This document shows, piece by piece, positions 50,861 through 61,089 of a stretch of DNA of 64,000 bases. The stretch comes from Prosapia bicincta (taxonomy: Eukaryota > Arthropoda > Insecta > Hemiptera > Cercopidae). Where the stretch lies: the NCBI GenBank assembly GCA_036971475.1, contig JBAIZL010000002.1, positions 52,949,229 to 53,013,228 on the forward strand, in the 5' to 3' direction. The stretch's first letter is position 1. Each line of letters opens with the position of its first letter. The position numbers and the translations under genes were made by a program. The notes under the pieces were generated by a model. That model searched no databases. It was given only the letters and a program-made list of their open reading frames with translations, and had not been told where the DNA came from.

Positions 50861-52795
50861 ATATACCCCAAATCACCCCTTGGTAACTCCGTACATCCCC
50901 AAACGAATTTTGATGACAAGGGACTAGGACTTTCAAAAATCTTCGAATGCGCTTTTTTGGCCAATATTTTAGATTCTGGCAAGTTTTACCTCAATTCGCC
51001 CACAGCGACACCCGCAGTCCCTTCCCGGATTGTGCATGGCCAACTTCGGTGCTAGGATTAGACTCAGCATTATTAAAAACCCCGAGTGATCATTTTATAA
51101 CGATCTCTTAACCTCTGGCCTTTTTAACCCAATTCTCTCTTTGATACTCCCGTAGAGCCCACACCCGTTTAGCCCTTTTGTCTTTCGATGACCGTATTGA
51201 ATTCAGCATCCTCAAAAGCCCTAAGGCAGTTATTTATCTTACAATTTCAACCCAATTTATCCCTTTGGTACTTGGGTAGAACCATCGCAGTATATGTCCG
51301 GCGACGCCATTCAATTCAGCCTCCTCAAAAACCTATGAGTGGTAAATTTCAAGTAAATTTTTGACTTTTTACATTTTTACCCCAAATGATCCCTTTATCA
51401 CTAACGTAGAGTCACACACGTCTATCCCCGGTGACTTTCGATGACGCCATTGTATTCAGCACGCACATCTAGATGACGTCATTGAATTTAGCATCCTCAA
51501 AAACCTCCGAGCAGATATTTTCCATCGATTTTTTGACTTCTGACATTTTCACACCAATTCACAAATTTGGTAGTCGCGTGGAACCATACCAATGCATTCC
51601 CGGTGACTTTCGGTGACGGCATTAAATTCCGCCTCATCATAATTCCCCGAGTTGATATTTTCTAGTATTTTATTTTACTTTTGACATTTCTACCCCAAAT
51701 CATCCCTTTGGCACTCACGTAGAGTCACATACGTCCATCCTCGTTGACATTCGAGGGCGGAATTGAATTCAGCATCCTCAAAAACCCCCGAGTAGTTATG
51801 TTCCAGCGATTTTTTGACTTTTGACTTTTAACCCCAAATCATCACTTTGGTACTTACGTAGAGTCACATCAGGTCCATCCCCGGTGACTCTAGATAACGC
51901 AATTGAATTTAGCATCCTCAAAAACCCCCGAATGGTCATTATCCCGCAGTTCTTAGGCATCTGACATTTTTACCCTAATTCAACCCCTTTGGTACATGGG
52001 TTTAGCCTCGCCAGTACATCCCCGGAGACTTCCGATGACGGCATTGAATTCAAATTCCTCGAAAACCCCCGAGCGGATACTTTTCAGTGAGTTTTTGACC
52101 TCTAACATTCTCACCCCAATTCACCCCTTTGGTACTCTCGTGGAACCACACCAATGCATTCCCGGTGACATTCGGTGACGGCATTGAATTCCGCTTCATC
52201 AAAATTCCTCGAGTTATTTTTTTCTAGTATTTTTTTGACTTTTGACATTTCTACCCCAAATCATCCCTTTGGCACTCACGTAGAGTATCATCTGTCCATC
52301 CCCGGTGACTTTCGATGGCGGAATTGAATTCAGCATCCTCAAAAACCCCCGAGTGGTTATGATCCAGAGATTTTTTAACTTTTGACTTTTTCACCCCAAT
52401 TCACCCCTTTGGTACTCGCGTGGAACCACATCAGTGCATCCACGGCGACTTTCGGTGACGGCATTGAATTCTGCCTTACCAAAAACCCCCGAGTGATTAT
52501 TTTATAGTTATTTTATGACTTTTGACTTTTTTACCCCAAATCATCCCTTTGGTACTTACGTAGAGTTACATCCGGTTCATCCCCGGTGACTCTATATGAC
52601 GCCATTGAATTTAGCATCCTCAAAAAACCTCCGAACGGTCATTAGCCCGCGATTCTAAGGCATCTGACATTTTTACCCTATTTCAACCCCTTTGGTACAT
52701 GGGTTTAGCCTCGCCAGTACATCCTTGGTGACTTTCGATGACGGCATTGAATTCAGCATACTCAAAAACCCCCGAGTGGTCACTTTCCAGCGATT
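50860..52795 (-). repeat. 140-bp satellite array 2, inverted relative to array 1
   Basis: About 13 monomers of 140-141 bp whose reverse complement matches array 1 (GTGTGGGCTCTACGGGAGTA, AATGATCACTCGGGG). Landmark steps are 140, 141, 140, 141, 140, 140, 140, 141, 141 over 51,489-52,753, with irregular steps of 113 and 172 at the divergent 51.2-51.5 kb end. Variants recur at 561-562 bp (four monomers: 51,629/52,191 and 51,770/52,331), and one at 702 bp (five monomers: 51,910/52,612). Frames across it are not genes. Confidence 0.9.
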
Positions 52796-53162
52796 CTTTG
52801 TCCAATTCAAATATAAACATTACGTAGTACGATTGATATCTATGTGGATGCCAGCAATGTTGCCAAGTTTGTGGCTGCCATAATGTTAGGGAATGGTTGA
52901 AATATACAGTAAATTTATATACAGGAAGCGACCACGCTGCCCCTGGCGGAAATGTTACGAACTTATGATATACAAATCCCGTTCACTCTGCTATCAATAC
53001 GAGTACCGTTTGGTTATTACAAATTATTTTTTAAAAATTCAGAACGTCCATAGAACTTCCAAATACAGTATAGCTCCAATAAAACACTTCTTTTTACACT
53101 TATTGACATGATTTTTATATCGATTATTGTCAAAGGGTGTTACATTATCATGGATTACTATA

Positions 53163-53184
53163 TGGCAGCCGTATACGGCTGCCA
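53163..53184. repeat. 22-bp perfect palindrome
   Basis: TGGCAGCCGTA followed immediately by its reverse complement. Related GGCTGCCA/TGGCAGCC words occur at 53,192-53,202, 52,870 and 43,120-43,160, near the outer edges of the two satellite arrays. Confidence 0.85.
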
Positions 53185-53248
53185 CAAGTACCCGGCTGCC
53201 AGTTTGAATGCTAAATGACCAATGTATGGTCTCCGTATTGTTAGCAGG

Positions 53249-53250
<2 letters not shown>

Positions 53251-53319
<69 letters not shown>
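53251..53319. repeat. (TA)n left of fold-back F5
   Basis: About 34 TA units abut the left arm of F5. Confidence 0.95.
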
Positions 53320-53322
<3 letters not shown>

Positions 53323-53638
53323 TAAAATGACACTTTCATAAACAAGAATTTAATTTTTGTTTTTCTTCATATAATGAAGTCTAGGTACCTTATAGTTCTA
53401 TAACTACATCTGAACTGTTCATTTAATTTTACTCTTCATATAATGAATACGACTGTATGAACAGTTCAGATGAAGCCACAGAACTATAAGGTACTTAGAA
53501 AATTTTGATAATGTTGATACTACCAATGAACGAAAAGCTTCAATGTATGAAGAAAACTGAAATTAAACGTTCTTGTTTATGAAAGTATCATTTAAGTGTG
53601 TATATATAAAACAAGAAAAATATATTTACTGAAGGATT

Positions 53639-53642
<4 letters not shown>
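53320..53642 (+). mobile_element. Fold-back element F5 with hammerhead-like core
   Basis: Outer arms (53,324-53,352 and about 53,569-53,592; CTTTCATAAACAAGAA) match those of F1. Inner arms (53,382-53,423 and 53,458-53,499) pair around TGAACTGTTCAT. The + strand then reads TTGATAAT, hairpin GTTGAT/ATGAAC (one mismatch), GAAA (53,532-53,535), AGC. The tail AAACAAGAAAAATATATTTA…AAGGATTACAA runs into (TA)n, like F1. Confidence 0.65.

Positions 53643-53685
<43 letters not shown>
53643..53685. repeat. (TA)n tail of F5
   Basis: About 21 TA units. Confidence 0.95.
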
Positions 53686-53690
<5 letters not shown>

Positions 53691-53829
53691 TATTATTATT
53701 ACTTGTAAATATTTTTTCCACCAGTAAGTGCAATAATTTTACTTTGTACGATGAGGCACCTTTCGGGCACTTGACCATTGTTGAAGCACTCAATTAATTT
53801 TCTCTATTTTTCTGGTGTGGATGTTCGGT

Positions 53830-54165
53830 CCGTGATGTTGGTATTTGTTGACGTCATACATGTTTCTTCTTGATCTGCGTGTATAAGGGTTTTGAATAGT
53901 GCGTCGTCTGCATATGTTGTCTGTAGGTTCATTAAATTGTATTTATGGATTAAATTCTATTCCGGATTTTATTTTTTGTGTGGTGTCCCAATTGATTAAA
54001 AATCCCAAATAATTATATTGTTGGACGCGTTTTGTAGGTTTTCCATCATATTTTAAATGACCATGCACCTCCTTTTGCAAGCACCACTAGCCACTTGGTC
54101 TTCCTGATGTTTACCTTGAGCCCCATTTCTGTTATCTGTTCCGAAGTTCCTGGAAATTATCGTCT
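53830..54165 (-). pseudogene. LINE reverse transcriptase C-terminal fragment
   Basis: Minus strand gives TEMGLKVNIRKTKWLVVLAK (54,135-54,076), then after a frameshift KYDGKPTKRVQQYNYLGFLI and NWDTTQKIKSGIEF. The pattern GLK.N..KTK…V..F.YLG..I…..I..RI is the end of LINE RT domains. A downstream YADDALF is out of normal order and probably unrelated. No endonuclease or poly(A) tail was recognised. Confidence 0.55.
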
Positions 54166-54489
54166 TTTTTTGTTTGAAATTGTTACTACAAAACAAATTT
54201 ATGCATCAAATTAAAAAGTATTTAATATTATTATACCTAAATCAATTTATTTAATATTTATTATATCTAAATTAATTAAGAACTTATTTGAAGTTTTTAT
54301 AAACACTAATAGGATCATGATCAATGCAACAGATAATTAAAAGATATTTGAGCCTTTTAACATGTTAACTGAACGACAACGTTGTCGATATTAACAGTTG
54401 TTACTTTTTTCTTCTTATGACACTCATAATTTATCTATAGAGGAGATTTCACTTTATTTACAATACAACCCACTCTCTGTCAGTCGGTC

Positions 54490-54490
54490 C

Positions 54491-54532
<42 letters not shown>

Positions 54533-54570
54533 TCTTCTTCTTCTTCTTCTCTCTGTATATATATATATAC
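54490..54570. repeat. (CT)n/(TTC)n/(TA)n microsatellite
   Basis: CT units, then TTC units, then CT and a short TA run. Confidence 0.9.
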
Positions 54571-55472
54571 ATAAGATTATATTTTTATATTCTTTAAATG
54601 AAAACGATTTGTGTTTTGTACATGAATGATAATAATTTATTACAAACTACAACTTTCATATTACTTAACTACATGATATCAATTACATTTAATACCCGAA
54701 ATGATACACACATAATTTGATGCTCATTTTTCCAGTTTTTATAGTTACAATAGTTCGTTTAATATTTATCGTTATTACTTCTTGAAATAGAGGATTTAAC
54801 AGTGGTGAAATAATTTCATCATTTTAACAATAATTCAAAGACGAGCATTGTGTATTTTAAAATATAGTTGATATTTTCACCAACGGTTAGAAAAAGACCC
54901 AGTTTTTACTGCTGATTGATGAATGAGACTCTTACCATATTAAATATATCACTGGTTTAAAGCAGATTTTAAAAATACTATTTTACGTCATGAAATCTAC
55001 AATGATTTTGTACTAAAATAAAGATTATATACTATAGTAAATATTTGTAAAATATTTAACAACCTAGACGATCCATGTGTAGTGTATTGTATATAGGCCC
55101 TAATTTAAAAGGCTTTATATTTATTACCTATAGTAATAATTTTATTATTTTTCAAACTATCCCATACTTTAATTTAATCAGTTTCATTATAATGGTTTTA
55201 TTAGTTAGTATCTCTTAAGGTTTTTCCAAGAATGAAAATAGTTCAATAAAAATTAGTTACTCAAATGGTTTATATCCTCTAACACTGCATACAAATATAG
55301 TCTTTTATTTATAAAGTTTTCTTTGATTTATTGTTTTCTTTCTGTATGAATATCTTCAGACGATGAAAATTAATAACTAGACTAATTTCACTTAAAGCGT
55401 GAATCATAAAACATATTTTGATTTACAAGTTGGTAGCAATATGTTTACTCTATTATTTCTTGTTTGTTTCAG

Positions 55473-55622
55473 GTGAGGCAATTGTGGAAGCAGACAATAG
55501 AATACAGGAAGAAATGCTCCGTTGTGGGGGCAACTGCACACACGAACAGTATCTTGTCTGTGGTAACCGTCGTTCTTTTCCAAACCACTGCTACATGGAA
55601 GCAATAAACAGATGTAATTTTG
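55473..55622 (+). CDS. Secreted Kazal protein, exon 2 (Kazal domain core)
   Basis: This 150-bp exon follows a pyrimidine-rich acceptor (TTCTTGTTTGTTTCAG) and ends at G|GTCAGT, phase 1 at both ends. It encodes EAIVEADNRIQEEM, then RCGGNCTHEQYLVCGNRR, SFPNHCYMEAINRC, NF. CTHEQYLVCG aligns with the reactive-site loop and central VCG of Kazal serine-protease inhibitors, and PNHC with the following Asn-x-Cys. Spacing is C-x3-C-x7-C-x9-C-x7-C. By family numbering the P1 residue two after the second Cys is His, which is unusual for a trypsin-type inhibitor. No in-frame ATG lies in or just before the exon; the upstream frame opens only at TTG, so it must be spliced. Confidence 0.7.
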
Positions 55623-58543
55623 GTCAGTACACTTCATCACGTTGACTTATTTAATAGTTTTTTTTCTCATTTTAATAAATTTTAATTCATTTATAACACT
55701 TACGACTTTATTATTCATTGTAACCTGTGTATTTTAAATTTATCATATTTTCTATACGATCAGTTCAATATACCTTTTCCACATATTGGTCTTAATATAT
55801 TTCTCGTTAATAACACAATAATAGATAATAAAATTAAATATATATATATATATATATTTAACTACTAATAGGCAGTGCATAAAATTTCAATGGTGGAGAC
55901 TGGTAAATATTTGTGGTTGTATTTATAACGCATATGGCTATACACTCTTTGATAAATGTATTTCAAATACCTTTCTAGAAATTATTTCTATTTGTAAAAA
56001 TATTTCTGCTTTGTAAAATATCTAAGAAACTATTTTTGTTATCTTAGTAAATATAAGTAAGTCATAATAAAAAGTCTGGTATTAGAATAGCTTAAATAGA
56101 ACTATTTTCTGACACAATTTAATGAAGTCATACAGCTATCTTCAGATAAATTATAATAAATAAAAACCAGAAATTTTTTATAACGATACAAGATTCAACT
56201 CAAGCAATCGTCGGAACTGCCATACAGCAAACATCAAATATCCCAACTCGGTTAAAACATGACCTAAAAATGTTTCAATAAATTTTGACTGTTTATATTG
56301 TGTAGAAAGTCCAAAAACATTCATAAGTATCGTCTAAACTACAAAACACTCGGCTCAATCATTCACATATATTGAGGTATTGTAAATCCATATATAAAAA
56401 ATTAATAATGATTTTAAATACCAAACCATTTGATCGAAATATATATTTAACCATGCGCAAATATGTGTATCTTCTGATTTGTAATTTTCAGCGGTACAGT
56501 GCTTACTCAATCAGATTTAGATATTCCGATTCAAATTACACCACCTTGGGATTTTAAAGGTGTTAATAATGTTTGCAGAAATAGGTTACCCATTGTAGTG
56601 AACACTTGTTTATTTTTACAATTGCATTGTTTCTCGATGATAGTTACTATACCTAATGAAGATGGACACATAGGAAGACGAAACTGATAAGTAATAAATT
56701 ACCAGGCTAATGATATTTTGAGTATGCAAAAATTACAAATTATGCTTCTAATATAATAACAACTAACTAGTTCACTATTTATAAATAGACAGGAGGAATT
56801 GATTTATAAAACTTAATAAATTTATTATTTATTAAAATATATCATAACCTCATAAAACAAATTATAATAATCTAGAAAATTTATTAAATTCTATTTTTTT
56901 AAACTAGTAATAATATTAATTCAAATTTAATATTTATAAATGTGTTTATTAGTTTACCAATAGGCAAACCAGTTTTTCAGATCCTGCTGTAAACTGAGAA
57001 ATTATTTTAATTTTTAACTTGTAAATACTTTTAAGAAAAACTATAACTTTTTTGTTTATTTTTATATTATCTTTAAACTTTCAAAACCTATTAGGCCTAC
57101 TTGAAATTTATACTTCATAAAATACCAATACAATTATTATAATTTAAATATTCAATTAAATAATTGAATTATTTTATTATAAATAATTAAACTTAATTTT
57201 ACTATAAACAATTTAGCCTGTAAATAATAAGTGTAGTTCTAGTTTTAAGTTTTGCTAATAATCTATTTACATAAAAAATAACTTCATATACTCGTAAAGA
57301 AACTAGTTTTTAGAAACACTCATCGGCATTTAAATTAGTTTCCCTAGTTGTAGTTTAAAAACAAATGTTTCCCATAATCTTTTAAATTACATCTCATTCT
57401 GTTTTGAGAATATCTTTTCCTGGTATTGCTGCGGCAACTGTGTGTCCTGAAGGGTACATTAGCCCCACACAAATATACTCTCAAGTCAAATTTCCCCTCT
57501 TCCAACCTGTTCAATAGCTTCAGATTATTTGTAGGCCAAGAATCAGAAAAAGTATGTAGGCCAAGTCTTATTCGCCTCTAATAACCTGTTCTATTATTAC
57601 ATTAACATTAAAAATAGGCAAATCATCATCTACAATAATACTATTATCTTCATCAGTGAAAACATTATTTACAGACAATATGTGTTGACTATGAATAAAA
57701 TTGTTTTCAGGTTTGATATGAGCAACATATTAGTTGCCGAAACGATGCACTAAATAGATGAACATTTAACTTGATACTCAACAGTCTTATTAATTTTTCA
57801 ATAGTTATCTCGAGTGCACAATTAAACATAAATATCAATAAATCTGTCCATTTCACTCGAGTATAAACACTTCTTTACACCAAACACAACTTCAAAACGT
57901 CATGTGATGTTAAGTTGTTATATTCGTATTTCCCGTATGTTAGCCCACCTAATAAACAAAACATTTATAGAACAAATATATTTGATTCACCGAGTAACAA
58001 TAATCGTAACGGAAAATGCTGCGATATAACAGAAAAACGTGAAACTACTAGGAGCTACACTGGCGAGAGCCACGATGCCCCGGCAGTATTAAGGAAACGT
58101 TTTATCCAAGTATGCCAATGTGCATTTGTCACTGTGCGTTTTTTTTATTTTTTGTACAGGAAGTAATTGTCACGAAAAAGCTGATAAATTATTACAGTTA
58201 AAAAAACAATATTTCTCTACACAAATAAACTTATAATATATGTTAAATTATAGTTTTAGAGATATTTAAGTAACACAGTTGTTTATCTTACTGTGTCTAA
58301 CTTCAAATTTTTTGTAGATGTTAAATATAAAACAAGTTGACTTTATAAAAACAAATATTAACGTCAACTTTGAAACTATCAATAAACAGATTATACGAGT
58401 TTACAACGTCTACATAAATCACGTAAAAGATAAATTATTACACATTTTAAAGGAATCACTAACATACTATAGAAATATATTTTTAAGTTGCATATGTTTA
58501 AAATTTCATTAAAACATTTTCAGTTAATTTGTTTTATGTTTAG
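55623..58543 (+). other. Inferred intron 2 of Kazal gene
   Basis: About 2.9 kb between a GTCAGT donor and a TTTTATGTTTAG acceptor. AT-rich. It holds (TA)n at 55,841-55,858, an acceptor-preceded open stretch at 56,492-56,687 whose phase does not fit, and a decayed coding-like region near 57.4-57.7 kb on the minus strand. Otherwise nothing is recognisable. Confidence 0.4.
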
Positions 58544-58629
58544 ATTTATTTGAACAGCCACGTAGTATGTATTATTCTGAAGTTCACGATTATTATTGTA
58601 ATTTTCACAAGGAATACACTTACTTTGAG
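58544..58629 (+). CDS. Secreted Kazal protein, exon 3 (sixth Cys)
   Basis: An 86-bp exon between TTTTATGTTTAG and a consensus donor GAG|GTAAGG. Entered in phase 1 from exon 2 it reads D-LFEQPRSMYYSEVHDYYC-NFHKEYTYFE with no stop and leaves in phase 0. It supplies one more Cys, making six in the mature protein, as a Kazal domain requires. The C5-C6 gap (20 residues) is longer than usual (about 12-16), which lowers confidence. Confidence 0.45.
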
Positions 58630-58731
58630 GTAAGGAATATCCTAATTATATTTTAAACATTTATTTTGTGTTTATTTCAAACTACATTAGGTTTTATTCA
58701 TATTCATTATTCTACATAATTATTTGTATAG

Positions 58732-58800
58732 GTCCAACGTTATTATATAGATGTGGGACATAATAATTTAAAACAATTCTATTTTATCAATATGTTGTAA
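58732..58800 (+). CDS. Secreted Kazal protein, possible last exon
   Basis: After a 102-bp intron, an acceptor TTATTTGTATAG is followed in phase 0 by VQRYYIDVGHNNLKQFYFIN, ML and a TAA. The complete model would be about 114 residues including signal peptide. No AATAAA is seen in the next 100 bases before the gypsy remnant starts near 58.9 kb. The alternative is read-through of exon 3 into its intron, ending after about ten residues. Confidence 0.3.
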   Translation, partial: VQRYYIDVGHNNLKQFYFINML

Positions 58801-58899
58801 ACTTGTAAAATAGTTTTCCTTAAAGTTTACTATGATTTACAAAATTATCTTTTACTATTCTGACAAGTTACTAGTTAATTTTATTATCTGTTTACTATA

Positions 58900-59687
58900 G
58901 AGAGTGGTGATACCACTTTAAGGCCTAAACGTTTTTAGCCCACGATAATAGCCAAAAATTCTTATTCACACATTGAATATGAAAACTCAGCTTTCATAAG
59001 AGCACGACTTACAAAACCTATAACGTTCAATCTACCGAATTTATTGAGTTGTTATAATTGGCCAGCAATAGCTACGTCACTCACGTCAGTTTGCAGGTAA
59101 GTTCGTTGTCCCTGGGACGGGTGCATGATCGTAACGCTATTCGCAAACAAACGTTTAACCTTATCAAAGACTACTTGCATGCTATTTTCCCATACCTTAG
59201 GTTGTTCTTTTCTCCATCATTTTAATAATGGAGCTGTCCCCAAGGCGTACTTACTTGCGTGCTTCCAGAAACGATTGCAATTATTTTTTTTCGTAGTTCT
59301 GATGAGTCATGAATAGCTTGAAGTATTCTCGGGTCGATTTTTAATTTTTTTTCTGATTGAATATAAACTCCAGAAATTCAACTTGTCATTAACAGAACTT
59401 TGATTTTTCTAGGTTAATCGTTAGTTTTCCTTCTCAGAATTTGGAAAAAAAATGCATGCAAGCGCTCTTCAAATATTCCGGATACAATTGGTAATCAACA
59501 TACGCCAGGGCGTATTCATCTACTTCCTTTTCCAGAATTAAACTACGGTTTGTACCAGTGCCGCTAATAGGTTTAGTAATCCATTTGGCTCCACCCTAAT
59601 ATTATACATTTTGTTGTCGAATAGAAATCCCGTATATTTGTTAGATTCATGTGATAGTCCAATCTGTAAAAAGCTTGACTTTCGGTT

Positions 59688-59690
<3 letters not shown>
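58900..59690 (-). pseudogene. pol: gypsy-type Pol: RT C-terminal part and RNase H start
   Basis: Minus-strand frames joined across stops read KYTGFLFDNKMYNIRVEPNG, then KEVDEYALAYVDYQLYPE, GKLTINLEKSKFC, VEFLEFIFNQKK, then EQPKVWENSMQVVFDKVKRL, TYLQTDVSDVAIAGQL and NVIGFVSRALMKAEFSYS. This is gypsy RT palm/thumb followed by the RNase H start (TDASD.A.GA.L). The catalytic YVDD is YVDY here. RNase H stops near 58.9 kb; no integrase follows. (TA)n and fold-back F6 interrupt the RT N-terminal side. Confidence 0.75.
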
Positions 59691-59694
<4 letters not shown>

Positions 59695-59745
<51 letters not shown>

Positions 59746-59755
59746 GTATATATAT
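59695..59755. repeat. (TA)n left of fold-back F6
   Basis: About 22 TA units and a TATG-interrupted end, lying between gypsy RT sequence and F6. Confidence 0.95.
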
Positions 59756-59756
59756 A

Positions 59757-59996
59757 AAGAACTTAGCCAAAATACAAATAGGCCTGCAAGAGTTATAATT
59801 GAATTTACAATTCAAAGCTTTTCGTTGGCTAACAGTACCAACATCATCAGGAATATTAAACAATGAATTGTTTAATATTCCTGATGATGTTGGTACTGTT
59901 AGCCAACGAAAAGCTTTGAATTGTAAATTCAATTATAATTCTTGTATTTGTATTTTGACTAAGTTCTTTAATAATACACAAGATCACATATTGCGA

Positions 59997-60000
<4 letters not shown>
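59757..60000. mobile_element. Fold-back element F6 with two intact hammerhead-like cores
   Basis: Arms of about 108 bp (59,757-59,864 and 59,867-59,975) form a near-perfect palindrome with a 2-base centre (CAAT-GA-ATTG). The + strand right arm reads CTGATGA (59,881-59,887), hairpin GTTGG/CCAAC with 9-base loop, GAAA (59,908-59,911), AGC. The left arm has the same on the minus strand. A tail (AATACACAAGATCACATATT) leads to (TA)n. The element lies within the gypsy RT remnant. Confidence 0.7.
59881..59911 (+). ncRNA. Hammerhead-ribozyme-like core (F6, right arm)
   Basis: Both conserved blocks are intact: CTGATGA and GAAA, separated by a 5-bp hairpin GTTGG/CCAAC. The mirror copy on the minus strand occupies about 59,820-59,850. 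Stem III and the cleavage NUH triplet could not be assigned by eye. Confidence 0.45.

Positions 60001-60083
<83 letters not shown>
60001..60083. repeat. (TA)n then poly(T)
   Basis: About 26 TA units run directly into about 30 T. The T run could be a poly(A) tail of a reverse-strand insertion. Confidence 0.95.
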
Positions 60084-60084
<1 letters not shown>

Positions 60085-60845
60085 TTTTGGTCATCAGTAT
60101 GTCTCAATTGCTAGTGCGCTTTCATAGTCAGGTACAGTTATATGGTTCTCCGGTCATATAAGTTCAACCATATAGAACCACCTGAATTTGCCACCATAAT
60201 TCATAGATTGATCTAAGGCGTATTTGACCGCTATATTATGCAATATAAAAAAGCCTTTCAATTTCTTCCCGAACTTATTTGCGGTAGTCGATCGGTATCG
60301 GGTAGTTACGCTAAACAAATGTTTTATGATCCAATAACTTATGGATTTATTTATTAGACCTACTGGAAAAATGGTGGTACTCTTCTACAAGATTTCCCAA
60401 TTTATTTTGTTCCAGAATATTTAAAACAGGTTCCTCCCCATTTTGTATCGACAATTACTTACTTTACATTTATTCCTATATCTCCCTGTCTAACTTCCTG
60501 CCCTATATTTTAAGTTATTTTGATCTACCTTTGTGCTTTCCTGTCCGATGGCGTCTCCTAGTAATTTCTTCCGCTGACTTCGTTTTCGCTGTCCCTTCCC
60601 GTAGTTTACTTTGATTTTGTTGGCATAGTTCGCCCGTTCCAACTATATTCCTTTGCCCGTTCTATTACTTTATTATTATTAGCATATATTCTTTTCTTAC
60701 TTATATACGTTTTAATTTTTGTTTGAACATTATTTTTTACTTTATCCTTCTCTCCCACAAACTTAGGTCGCATCTCAATTGACATATTGATTTGCCATTC
60801 TTTTAAATTTTTAATTTATCCCTATATTTTTTCAATGTACTCGTA
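60084..60845 (-). other. Decayed gypsy internal sequence, not resolved
   Basis: Lies between RT and the duplicated capsid segment. Minus-strand frames give a basic stretch (KSKVNYGKGQRKRSQRKK) but no domain that I can name. Presumably the protease-RT linker and RT fingers, heavily mutated. Confidence 0.3.
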
Positions 60846-61012
60846 TTACCATTTCTGAAGTACCTCCCGTTATCTTGTGTGCCTTACTCTTTCCTGTTCA
60901 TTGAAACCCGAATATTGTTTCCTAAAGAAGGCCCTAAACCCTTGATACTGTTAATTACCTGTCTACACGGCACTATTCGTCCACCGGCCCTCTTAAATAT
61001 CTTTCAACCACT
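60846..61012 (-). repeat. Duplicated gag segment, copy 1
   Basis: About 165 bp nearly identical to 62,468-62,641, same orientation (landmarks CTTTCCTGTTCATTGAAACC and TTGTTTCCTAAAGAAGGCCC). It encodes part of the Gag capsid on the minus strand. Its position, downstream of protease, is wrong for gag, so it is a local duplication or a piece of a second copy. Confidence 0.85.
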
Positions 61013-61089
61013 ATCCTTGATTACCTTTATTATTATTATTGGATTTATTATTTCAGAACAGCTACTATAGCTAATATGTTTCTTTCCTT

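Larger units (their letters stand above)
40034..55472 (+). other. Inferred intron 1 of Kazal gene (about 15.4 kb), repeat-filled
   Basis: Bounded by GTAAGT and a pyrimidine-rich acceptor ending TTTGTTTCAG. It contains fold-backs F4 and F5, two satellite arrays in inverted orientation, the T2 inverted-repeat element, a LINE remnant and several microsatellites. 40,034-41,780 and 54,570-55,470 hold nothing recognisable. Confidence 0.4.

Noticed and set aside
50730..52883. Several 60-80 residue frames
   Set aside because: They run through the satellite monomers and change frame with each 140-bp unit.
55418..55472. Signal-peptide-like start directly before the Kazal exon (IYKLVAICLLYYFLFVSG)
   Set aside because: There is no ATG in this frame (it opens at TTG after a TGA), and the sequence is the pyrimidine-rich splice acceptor.
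56492..56687. Open stretch after a good acceptor (VLTQSDLDIPIQITPPWDF)
   Set aside because: It needs phase 2 entry, which does not fit the Kazal exon; no clear donor.
58318..58512. 64-residue ATG-led frame after a TTTTTTGTAG acceptor
   Set aside because: Open only in phase 0, whereas the Kazal exon leaves phase 1; no domain was recognised. It remains possible as a separate exon.
59573..60161. Two frames on opposite strands both starting MNLQFKAFRWLTVPTSSGIL
   Set aside because: Identity is explained by the F6 palindrome; neither is a gene.
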